Positions 1-5,886 of a stretch of DNA of 7,525 bases are shown here, one piece after another. The translations under genes and the position numbers were made by a program. This stretch comes from an uncultured Gemmatimonadota bacterium (GTDB lineage: Bacteria > Gemmatimonadota > Gemmatimonadetes > Longimicrobiales > Gaopeijiaceae). Positions within the stretch are counted from its first letter, which is position 1. Each line of letters starts with the position of its first letter. The notes below the pieces were generated by a model. That model was not told the DNA's origin. It searched no databases and saw nothing but the letters and a program-made list of their open reading frames with translations. The DNA is taken from positions 1 to 7,525 of the forward strand of contig CAKZOQ010000475.1 in assembly GCA_937136445.1 (NCBI GenBank). Reading direction: 5' to 3'.

Positions 1-1
1 G

Positions 2-1138
2 CAGCGGTGGCCAGGCTCGCCCCCCATCACCGTGGAGCGGATCCTCACCCATTCGGCGGGGCTTCCCAGGGAGTCGAACCACCCCTACTGGAGCGCCGCC
101 TTCGACTTCGACTTCCCCACCCGGGACGAGATCGTCGAGGGGTTGGCGGAGCAGGAGACCCTCTACCCGTCGCGGAAATACTTTCAGTACTCCAACCTCG
201 GCCTGACCCTCGCCGGTGAGATCGTCCGGGAGCGTTCCGGGATGGACTACCACACCTACGTCCGGGAGCGGATCCTGACGCCGCTGGGGATGGAGGACAC
301 GTTCTCCGAGATCCCGGAGGAACACCGGGGGGGGCGGCTGGCCACCGGCTACTCGGCCCCGACCCGCGACGGCCACCGGGAGCCCGTCGTCTTCTTCCAG
401 GCCCGGGGCATCGCGCCCGCGGCTGGCTACGCCTCGACGGCCCGGGATCTGGCCCGCTTCGCCTCCTGGCAGTTCCGCCTCACCGGCGCTCCGGACGAGC
501 CCGTTCCCGCCACCGAGGTCCTGCACCCCCACACCCTCGACGAGATGCATCGGGTGCACTACGTGGATCCCGAGTTCGACACCTACTGGGGGCTGGGCTT
601 CAGCGTGAACCGCCGGGACGGGGAGACCTTCGTGGGCCACGGCGGAAGCTGCCCCGGATTCCGGAGCCAGCTCGTGCTGCAGAAGGACCGGAGGGTCGGT
701 GTGGCCTTCATGGCCAACGCCATGGTCTCCGCGGGGACGTACGCCTACGGGATCTACGACCTGATGGCCGAGGCCCTGGAGCGCGCCGCCGCAGACGACG
801 GTGAGGAGACGGCCGCCGCCGGCGGAAACGGGGGTTTCGGGGAAGGTCCGTCCGACGCCCAGACCCTGGAGCTCGACGACTACGTGGGCACCTACTCCAG
901 CCAGCCCTGGGGCCAGGAGACGGCGGTGGTCCTCTGGGAGGGAAAGCTGGCCCTCCTCAGCCTCCCCACGGGGAATCCCCGAGGGGCCCTGGAGACGGTG
1001 GAGCACCGGGAGGGCGACGTCTTCCACTTCGTCCTGGATGACGGTGAGGCCGGGCCCGACCTGGTCTTCGAGCGGGGGCCGGACGGGGCGGTCACCGGGT
1101 ACCGGGTCCACGGGAATCTGTCGCCGCGGGTCCGCTGA
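2..1138 (+). CDS. Serine hydrolase, beta-lactamase (class C/PBP4-like) family, 5'-truncated by the window
   Basis: The reading frame is open from the first bases, so this is the C-terminal part of a longer gene. The GTG at 32 lies inside the conserved block TVERILTHSAGLP (the family's LLTHTSGLP region) and is not a real start. The tyrosine motif YSN is at 188-196 (YSNLGLTLAGEIV), and the third active-site element appears as HGG at 638-646 (GHGGSCPGF), the usual replacement for KTG in this family. The nucleophile motif SxxK normally lies some 50 residues before LTHTSGLP and therefore falls outside the window. After a Gly/Ala-rich linker (about 790-850), a C-terminal beta-rich domain starts with DDYVGTY near 875, as in family members with a DUF3471-like tail. 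Such proteins are usually exported esterases, D-amino peptidases or transpeptidase relatives; the substrate cannot be told. The gene ends 48 bases before the PadR start and may be an independent unit. Confidence 0.9.
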   Translation, partial: QRWPGSPPITVERILTHSAGLPRESNHPYWSAAFDFDFPTRDEIVEGLAEQETLYPSRKYFQYSNLGLTLAGEIVRERSGMDYHTYVRERILTPLGMEDTFSEIPEEHRGGRLATGYSAPTRDGHREPVVFFQARGIAPAAGYASTARDLARFASWQFRLTGAPDEPVPATEVLHPHTLDEMHRVHYVDPEFDTYWGLGFSVNRRDGETFVGHGGSCPGFRSQLVLQKDRRVGVAFMANAMVSAGTYAYGIYDLMAEALERAAADDGEETAAAGGNGGFGEGPSDAQTLELDDYVGTYSSQPWGQETAVVLWEGKLALLSLPTGNPRGALETVEHREGDVFHFVLDDGEAGPDLVFERGPDGAVTGYRVHGNLSPRVR

Positions 1139-1152
1139 CGGGACCCGAAGCC

Positions 1153-1181
1153 TTGTGAGGCGGTGATCCAGGCAGTAATAT
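1153..1181 (+). promoter_or_regulatory. Candidate sigma70-type promoter for the padR-permease unit
   Basis: TTGTGA at 1153-1158 and TAATAT at 1176-1181 are separated by 17 bases. Each matches four of six positions of the -35 (TTGACA) and -10 (TATAAT) consensus. This is one of only three AT-rich islands in the window and lies just after the stop of the serine hydrolase. The predicted start of transcription, around 1188, falls almost on the PadR ATG at 1187, so the message could be leaderless or nearly so. Inferred by eye only. Confidence 0.4.
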
Positions 1182-1196
1182 GCACTATGCATAATA
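1176..1196. promoter_or_regulatory. Dyad-symmetric candidate operator (PadR autoregulation)
   Basis: Arms TAATATGCA (1176-1184) and TGCATAATA (1188-1196) flank a 3-base centre; eight of nine positions pair, including an unbroken TATGCA/TGCATA. The dyad covers the candidate -10 element and the PadR start codon. PadR proteins are dimeric winged-helix repressors that commonly bind AT-rich ATG(C/T)-type dyads at their own promoters, so autoregulation is the obvious reading. A second, overlapping dyad CTAT-N7-ATAG (1185-1199) ends in the same ATATAG half-site found before the second permease. Confidence 0.5.
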
Positions 1197-1534
1197 TAGC
1201 TGAGGACCACCTCCCGCTGAAGCCCAGGCGCCACCTGGCGCTCCTCCTCCTGGCCGAGGAACCCACCTACGGCATCGCCCTCATGGAGCGGCTGGAGGCC
1301 CGGTCGGGAGGGCGAATCCGCCTCAACGCGGGCTCCCTGTACCGGATGATCGGAGGGCTGGTGGACGACGGGCTCGTCGAGCCACTGGAGGAGGTGGCCG
1401 CCGGCGTGGGTGCTCCCCGGAAGCACTACGGCGTCACCCACCTGGGGCGGAGCGTCCTCCGCGCCGAGGCCCGGCGCCAGGCCGACCTCCTGGAGCTGGC
1501 TCGGGGGCTGGATCTGGCGGGGGAGGTCGAATGA
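1187..1534 (+). CDS. PadR-family transcriptional regulator
   Basis: A small winged helix-turn-helix regulator of 115 residues from the ATG at 1187. The PadR pattern is clear: LPLKPRRHLALLLLAEEPTYGIALMERLE (helix 1 and the PTYGIAL block, cf. HGYAI), GSLYRMIGGLVDDGLVEPLE (recognition helix and wing, cf. GTLYPALRRLEEEGLI), APRKHYGVTHLGRSVLRAE (wing and start of the C-terminal dimerisation helix). An in-frame GTG at 1163 would add eight residues, but its GAGG is only 2 bases away and that start would put the promoter-like island inside the gene; ATG 1187 is preferred, although it also lacks a good ribosome site. The stop overlaps the permease start as ATGA (1531-1534), implying translational coupling. 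PadR genes directly before ADOP permeases are a common arrangement; it probably represses this unit. The inducing signal is unknown. Confidence 0.9.
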   Translation: MHNIAEDHLPLKPRRHLALLLLAEEPTYGIALMERLEARSGGRIRLNAGSLYRMIGGLVDDGLVEPLEEVAAGVGAPRKHYGVTHLGRSVLRAEARRQADLLELARGLDLAGEVE

Positions 1535-4185
1535 AGCGGACGCCCTGGTTCTTCAGGCTCCTCCTCCGACTCTTTCCCGCCGGCCATCGGCGTCGCTTCG
1601 GAGAAGAGATGGAGGCGGCGCTGCGGCACCGGCTCGAGGAGGGAGGGCGCGGCCCGCTGGGATGGATCGGTTCGTGGAGCTGGGCGGCGTCGGATCTGGT
1701 GAGGCATGCCCTTGGGATGTGGCTGGCGCGCGGGAGGGACGGGATGAGGAACGGTCTGGGAAGTGTGTGGAGCGAAGGGTGGGGGCTCGACCTCCGGTTC
1801 GTGGGGCGCTCGCTGCGCCGACAGCCGGGCTACGCCCTCACGGCGGTGCTGGTGCTGGCGGGGGCGGTGGCGGTGAACGCAGGTGTGGCCAGCTTCGTGC
1901 GCGGCACCCTCTTGGCCGAGGCGCCGTACCCGGATGCCGACCGAGTCGTCCTGGCCTGGGGGAGCAACCCGCGGGACGGTCAACTGCGGGACGTGGTCTC
2001 GGGGCCCAACTACCTGGACCTGCGCCGAGCCACCGGGAGCCTCGAATCGCTGGCGGCGGTCCATGTGGGCAGCGCCGTCCTCACGCGGGACGGACGACCG
2101 GTGGTACGGGACGGCCTCCGGGTGACGCCGGACTTCTTCTCCGTCCTCCGGGTGGAGCCCCATCTGGGCCGCTTCTTCGGGGCGGCCGAGCGCAGCTCCA
2201 GGGGCCCGGCCAGCCTCGTCGTCTCCTTCGAGTTCTGGCGGGACGAGCTGGGCGCCGACCCGGGCGTACTGGGCCGCCGCCTGGTCGTGGACGGCGAGCC
2301 GCGTACCGTGGTGGGTGTCCTCCCCGAGAGCTTCCACTTCCTGCGCTCGGCCTCCCTCTGGCTCCCCCTCCCGGACGACCTCCTGGCCGCCGACGCCCGG
2401 ACCCGCATCCACTACCACCTGGTGGGTCGACTGCGGTCGGGAGCGAACCCCGGCGAAGCCACCCGGGAGCTCTCGGGCGTCATGGCGGAGATCGCCGGGG
2501 AGCACCCGGAGGTGCGGGGGTGGGGGATCCTGGTGGAGCGGGTCCAGGAGGCGTCGGTCCTGGGCGTTCGGTCCGTCCTCTGGAGCCTGGTGGCGGCCAT
2601 GGGCGTCGTCCTTCTGGTGGCGCTGGTGAACCTGGTGACCCTCTTCCGCATCCGGACGCTGGGACGGACGGGCGAACTCCGCCTGCGTCAGGCGCTGGGA
2701 GCCCCTGCCGCTCGGGTGGCGCGGGTCCTGGGGATGGAGGGGGCCGTACTCACGGGAGTGGGGTCCGCCCTGGGTCTGGCGGCGACGCCCTGGGTGCTGG
2801 GGCTCATCCGAGGCCGGGTGCCCGAGTGGGTCTACGTCCCCGAGTCGGCGCTCCGGGTCCCGGTGCTGGAGGCCGTCCTGGACCCCTGGGTCGCCGGGGC
2901 CATGATCGGGACGGTCCTGTTGGCCGGGCTGGTCCTGGCCGGGCCTGCCCTCCTGGATGCCGTCCGCGTCCGGACGTCCCTCCACCCCTCCGGCGGCTGG
3001 GCGTCCTCCCGGGGCGCCGCCGGCACACGCTGGCTGGTGGTGGCGGAGCTGGCGCTGGCCACGGTGCTCTGCGTCGGGGCGGGGCTCACGGCCCGAAGTG
3101 CCGACCACCTGCTGTCGACGGACGTGGGACTTGAGCCCGAGGGGCTGCTCGCCGTATGGGTGGGCGACGTGGGGGACCGGGACGCTACCGATCGCACGGC
3201 CTACTACCGGCGGGTGGTGGAGGCGGTGGAGGAGCTTCCTGAGGTGCGCTCCGCCGCCTTCATCGATTACCTCCCCTTCTTGGGCGAGGACGACTTCGCC
3301 GGCATCGACATCCTGGACGCGCGCCGGGAGCGTGATCGGGAGCTCCGCGAGGAGTGGCGTCGCGTCGGGGAAGGGCTCCTGGAGACCGCGGGGATGCGGA
3401 TCCTCCAGGGCCGCCCGTTCGACTCGGACGACTTCCGCGGCGCCCCGCGCTCGGCGGTGGTGAACGAGAGCTTTGCCCGGAAGCATTTCGACGACGGAGA
3501 GGCTGTGGGTGCCTTCCTCACCGTCCACGGAGAGCCCTACGAGGAGGTGGAGGTGGTGGGGGTGGTGGCCGACCTCCGCACCCTGGGGCCCGGCGCCTCG
3601 GCCCCCCCGGTCCTCTACGTGCCGCAGCAGGGAGGTCCCCGAGGCTCCCAGGGCCTCCTGGTCCGCACCGAGGAGGGTCGGGAGATGGCGCTGGCCGCCA
3701 GAGTCCAGGACGCCGTCTGGTCCGTGGATCCGTCCCAGCCCATGGCGGGGATGGCGCCTATGAGCACCATGGTGGATGCCTGGGTCGCCGTTCCTCGGGC
3801 CATCCGACTCCTGGTGATGGGGGTGGCAGCCTTCGCCCTCGTCCTGGCGGCGGTGGGCGTCTTCGGGGTCGTAGGCTACGCCGTCCGCCAGCGTACCACC
3901 GAGTTCGGGGTGCGGGTGGCGCTGGGCGCCTCGCCGGAGCGGCTGCGGAGGAGCGTCGTCCTGGAGGCGGTGCCCTGGGTGGGTCTCGGGGTGGGGTCCG
4001 GCGCGCTGTTGGGGGTCCTGGCGGCCCGGGCCGCCGACGCCCTCCTCTACGGGGTGCGGCCTTGGGACCCGTGGGCCCTGGCAGGAGCACTGGTGACCAT
4101 GGTGGGCGTCGCGTTGCTGGCGGTCTGGCTCCCGGCGCAGCAGGCCTCCCGGGTGGATCCGGCGCGGGTCATCCGTCCGGAGTAG
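1531..4185 (+). CDS. ADOP-type ABC transporter permease (MacB/FtsX superfamily), full length
   Basis: An 884-residue inner-membrane protein with the duplicated architecture of acidobacterial duplicated orphan permeases. Residues 1-35 form the basic N-terminal segment (FFRLLLRLFPAGHRRRFGEEM) seen at the front of many ADOPs. Transmembrane segment 1 lies at about 101-123. A MacB-like periplasmic domain (about 125-345) is followed by a first FtsX-type core with helices near 352-372, 400-425 and 453-478 and the cytoplasmic signature GELRLRQALGA (381-391). The second half repeats this: helix 501-523, periplasmic domain about 525-745, helices near 757-785, 811-838 and 848-870, and the signature TEFGVRVALGA (790-800). 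It ends in DPARVIRPE, the usual ADOP tail. GGGAGG at 1521-1526 serves as ribosome site, 4 bases before ATG. No ATPase gene is adjacent, as is usual for these orphans. The substrate is unknown; export or envelope mechanotransmission by a MacB-like route is an inference. Helix 1 departs from the common ALGIGANTAIFS form. Confidence 0.93.
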   Translation: MKRTPWFFRLLLRLFPAGHRRRFGEEMEAALRHRLEEGGRGPLGWIGSWSWAASDLVRHALGMWLARGRDGMRNGLGSVWSEGWGLDLRFVGRSLRRQPGYALTAVLVLAGAVAVNAGVASFVRGTLLAEAPYPDADRVVLAWGSNPRDGQLRDVVSGPNYLDLRRATGSLESLAAVHVGSAVLTRDGRPVVRDGLRVTPDFFSVLRVEPHLGRFFGAAERSSRGPASLVVSFEFWRDELGADPGVLGRRLVVDGEPRTVVGVLPESFHFLRSASLWLPLPDDLLAADARTRIHYHLVGRLRSGANPGEATRELSGVMAEIAGEHPEVRGWGILVERVQEASVLGVRSVLWSLVAAMGVVLLVALVNLVTLFRIRTLGRTGELRLRQALGAPAARVARVLGMEGAVLTGVGSALGLAATPWVLGLIRGRVPEWVYVPESALRVPVLEAVLDPWVAGAMIGTVLLAGLVLAGPALLDAVRVRTSLHPSGGWASSRGAAGTRWLVVAELALATVLCVGAGLTARSADHLLSTDVGLEPEGLLAVWVGDVGDRDATDRTAYYRRVVEAVEELPEVRSAAFIDYLPFLGEDDFAGIDILDARRERDRELREEWRRVGEGLLETAGMRILQGRPFDSDDFRGAPRSAVVNESFARKHFDDGEAVGAFLTVHGEPYEEVEVVGVVADLRTLGPGASAPPVLYVPQQGGPRGSQGLLVRTEEGREMALAARVQDAVWSVDPSQPMAGMAPMSTMVDAWVAVPRAIRLLVMGVAAFALVLAAVGVFGVVGYAVRQRTTEFGVRVALGASPERLRRSVVLEAVPWVGLGVGSGALLGVLAARAADALLYGVRPWDPWALAGALVTMVGVALLAVWLPAQQASRVDPARVIRPE

Positions 4186-4207
4186 GGGCCGCTCGGGTCG
4201 GGCCGAT

Positions 4208-4234
4208 GGCCGGAGGGGTCAGCCCTCCTCGGCC
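4208..4234. terminator. Possible bidirectional hairpin between convergent genes
   Basis: GGCC-GGAGGG (4208-4217) pairs with CCCTCC (4223-4228) and GGCC (4231-4234) around a 5-base loop, with a 2-base bulge on the right arm. It sits between the permease stop (4185) and the MOSC stop (4219-4221), the right place for a shared terminator. There is no T tract on either side, so it is not a canonical intrinsic terminator. In such GC-rich sequence short stems also arise by chance. Confidence 0.3.
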
Positions 4235-4662
4235 TCCACCCAGGCCACCTCGTCGCCCACGCGCATCTCCCCGTCGTCCAGCACCACCCCGTAGACGCCG
4301 CCGCGCCACTCCGGGTCCAGGGCGTCGGTGAGTCCCTGGACCTGTTCGTCCATGCGGTTGCAGGGGCGCGTTTCGCCGCGGATCTCCAGCCGGACCTCGC
4401 CGAGGCGGAGGATCCGGTCACGGGTCTCCGCCAGCCGCATCCCGCTCACCATGACGTTGGCCCGGCGCATGGACGGCTCCACCTCTGGAAGCTCCTCCTG
4501 GACCGCGTCGAAGACCTCCTTCTCGATGACGGTGACCTGACGACGACCCCCCTGGTTGGCGTTTCCTTCCAGCCCCTCATCGGCCCGCGCCTGCACCGAG
4601 TCCCGGGGGTCCATGGGGCCCTTCCGCATGCGCTTGAGCCAGAGAGCTTCGATGCGTGCCAC
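4219..4662 (-). CDS. MOSC domain-containing protein
   Basis: From GTG at 4662 the product is 147 residues, a normal size for a stand-alone MOSC domain (the C-terminal domain shared with molybdenum cofactor sulfurases and mARC-type enzymes). Family features are the opening VARIEALWLKRM, the central RQVTVIEKEVFDAV and SMRRANVMVSG, the predicted active-site cysteine in ETRPCNRMDE (Cys101), and the closing GVYGVVLDDGEMRVGDEV. MOSC proteins are thought to bind sulfur or the molybdenum cofactor through this cysteine; the precise role of short bacterial members is not established. GTG 4662 is chosen because GGAG (4674-4671 on the minus strand) sits 8 bases upstream. In-frame ATGs at 4719 and 4743 would add a proline-rich leader encoded by the C-tract and outside the domain. 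It is divergent from the histidine phosphatase gene and convergent with the permease. Confidence 0.85.
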   Translation of the reverse strand: MARIEALWLKRMRKGPMDPRDSVQARADEGLEGNANQGGRRQVTVIEKEVFDAVQEELPEVEPSMRRANVMVSGMRLAETRDRILRLGEVRLEIRGETRPCNRMDEQVQGLTDALDPEWRGGVYGVVLDDGEMRVGDEVAWVEAEEG

Positions 4663-4670
4663 GGGGCGGA

Positions 4671-4674
4671 CTCC
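4671..4674 (-). promoter_or_regulatory. Ribosome binding site deciding the MOSC start
   Basis: GGAG on the minus strand, 8 bases before GTG 4662. Neither upstream ATG (4719, 4743) has a comparable site, and the conserved domain begins exactly at the GTG. Confidence 0.5.
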
Positions 4675-4696
4675 GTCGGGGGTGGGGGGAGGGGGG

Positions 4697-4718
4697 TGGT
4701 ATCGCCTGGAGAATACCA
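4697..4718. promoter_or_regulatory. Inverted repeat in the divergent MOSC/phosphatase intergenic region
   Basis: TGGTAT (4697-4702) and ATACCA (4713-4718) form a perfect 6-base inverted repeat with a 10-base spacer, so the arm centres are 16 bases apart. It is the AT-richest part of the roughly 140-base region between the divergent starts at 4662 and 4803. A regulator binding here could act on either gene. Short -10-like strings (TATTCT on the minus strand, TACCAT on the plus strand) overlap it, but I find no convincing -35 partner for either. Confidence 0.3.
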
Positions 4719-4792
4719 TAGTTTCCCCCGCCCGGCACACCACGGCCGACTCCGCGAACGGCGGACGGTCGGCCGCGCTTCATGAGGACCGT

Positions 4793-4796
4793 GAGG
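4793..4796 (+). promoter_or_regulatory. Ribosome binding site deciding the histidine phosphatase start
   Basis: GAGG lies 6 bases before ATG 4803. The in-frame ATG at 4782 has no purine-rich sequence upstream (GGCCGCGCTTC precedes it). Confidence 0.5.
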
Positions 4797-4802
4797 ACGA
4801 CG

Positions 4803-5396
4803 ATGAGGAAGACCCGACGGCAGGAGACCCCGCGGATCCGGGGACGCACCCGACCGCTCCGCGAGCCCCGAGGCACGGGCGCCTGGGTGCTCCTGGCCGC
4901 CGCGCTCCTCGCCACCCTGGGAGCCGTCTTCGTCAGCCTGCCTGCCGCCGACAGCGCCGAGGCGCCGGCGGCGCTGGAGGTCTGGCTGGTACGGCACGCC
5001 GAGAAGGTGGACGACAGCGCCGATCCGCCCCTTTCTCCCGAGGGGGAGGCCCGCGCCGCCCACCTGGCGGAGCTCCTGGCCGACGCCGGCATCGATGCGG
5101 TCCACAGCACCGACTACCAACGGACCCGGGACACCGCGGGGCCGGTGGCGGAGGCGCTGGGCCTGCAGGTGGAGCTCTACGATCCCGGGGACCCGCAGGG
5201 CTTCCTGGACGGCCTGCGCCAGCGGGGCGGGACCCACCTCGTGGTGGGCCACTCCAACACCACGCCGGCGCTGGTGGAGGCGCTGGGCGGAGATCCGGTG
5301 TCGCCCATCGACGAGTCCGAGTACGATCGGCTGTACCGGGTGAGCGTGGCCGTCGACGGGACGGTGGAGTCGGAGCTGCGACGCTTCGGGGGCTGA
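4803..5396 (+). CDS. SixA-like histidine phosphatase with N-terminal membrane segment
   Basis: A 197-residue protein of the histidine phosphatase (phosphoglycerate mutase-like) superfamily. The catalytic signature is VRHAEK (63-68), with His65 as phospho-acceptor; Arg107 in DYQRTRDTA and His150 in GHSNT complete the visible phosphate pocket. This short form, with RHAE and GHSN, resembles the SixA branch rather than true mutases. The N-terminus is strongly basic (about 13 Arg/Lys in the first 23 residues), followed by one hydrophobic segment (about 26-48, GAWVLLAAALLATLGAVFV) and a small-residue stretch ending DSAEA. It is therefore either secreted or held in the membrane with the catalytic domain outside the cytoplasm. 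A start at ATG 4782 would add seven residues. The substrate is unknown: known SixA acts on phosphohistidine in the cytoplasm, which would not suit an exported enzyme, so a phosphoester or pyrophosphate substrate outside is possible. It is divergent from the MOSC gene. Confidence 0.88.
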   Translation: MRKTRRQETPRIRGRTRPLREPRGTGAWVLLAAALLATLGAVFVSLPAADSAEAPAALEVWLVRHAEKVDDSADPPLSPEGEARAAHLAELLADAGIDAVHSTDYQRTRDTAGPVAEALGLQVELYDPGDPQGFLDGLRQRGGTHLVVGHSNTTPALVEALGGDPVSPIDESEYDRLYRVSVAVDGTVESELRRFGG

Positions 5397-5474
5397 CGCG
5401 GGTCAGAAAGATCCAAGCCGGGGTGGGGACGGGGACGGTATCCTGGGTGCGTCGACGAGACGACTCTTCACACA

Positions 5475-5479
5475 GGAGG
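5475..5479 (+). promoter_or_regulatory. Strong ribosome binding site of the DUF1761 gene
   Basis: GGAGG lies 5 bases before ATG 5485, the best Shine-Dalgarno match in the window. The 88-base gap before it, after the phosphatase stop, contains TATCCT at 5439-5444 as a possible -10 element but no recognisable -35. Confidence 0.6.
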
Positions 5480-5484
5480 ACGGG

Positions 5485-5886
5485 ATGGAGCTCGGGATGA
5501 TGGATCTGGTGTCGGTGGTGGTGGCGGCTCTGAGCAGCTTCGTGGTAGGGGGGCTGTGGTACGGTCCCCTCTTCGGCAAGGCCTGGATGAAGGTGTCCGG
5601 CATCACCGAGGAGAAGGCTGGGGAGGCCAACATGGCCAAGGTCATGGGGCTGTCCTTCCTCCTCCAGCTTCTGGCTGCCGGGGTGCTGCTGATGTTCATC
5701 GGGCCGGACGCCGCGCTGGGCTTCAGCGTGGCCGCCGCGGCGGCGGTGGGCGCCTGCTGGGTCGCGCCCGCCCTGGGCGTGGTCTACCTCTTCGCACAGC
5801 GTTCCCTCGGCCACTGGGCGGTGAACGCAGGGTACCAGGTCGTGGCCTTCACCCTGATGGGAGTGATTCTCGGCGTCTGGCCGTGA
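5485..5886 (+). CDS. DUF1761 family membrane protein
   Basis: A 133-residue, four-helix integral membrane protein. The diagnostic DUF1761 block is GGLWYGPLFGKAWM (22-35), at the end of helix 1 and its following loop, then a short charged stretch ITEEKAGEANMAKV. Helices lie at about 7-26, 52-73, 78-103 and 112-131; the last contains NAGYQVVAFTLMGVILGVW, also typical of the family. The biochemical function is unknown. The start is fixed by the strong ribosome site. Its TGA stop overlaps the GTG start of the AraC-type regulator, so the two are almost certainly co-translated and probably act on the same process. There are no frame breaks and the length is normal. Confidence 0.9.
   Translation: MELGMMDLVSVVVAALSSFVVGGLWYGPLFGKAWMKVSGITEEKAGEANMAKVMGLSFLLQLLAAGVLLMFIGPDAALGFSVAAAAAVGACWVAPALGVVYLFAQRSLGHWAVNAGYQVVAFTLMGVILGVWP

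Noticed and set aside
1410..3134. A 574-codon plus-strand frame overlapping the permease
   Set aside because: Its translation is Gly/Arg/Pro-rich with no family motif, whereas the other frame gives a continuous ADOP permease.
1426..3528. A long open frame on the minus strand (700 codons) across the PadR and permease genes
   Set aside because: It is antisense to clear PadR and ADOP coding sequence and its translation is low-complexity (Arg, Pro, His, Gln-rich), as expected from the complement of GC-biased codons. It has no recognisable domain.
5392..5405. CTGAC/GTCAG short stem after the phosphatase gene as a terminator
   Set aside because: Only five base pairs, overlapping the stop codon, with no following T tract.
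4556..5500. A 314-codon plus-strand frame over the MOSC 5' region and phosphatase
   Set aside because: It crosses two well-supported genes in the wrong frame and is Gly/Arg/Pro-rich.
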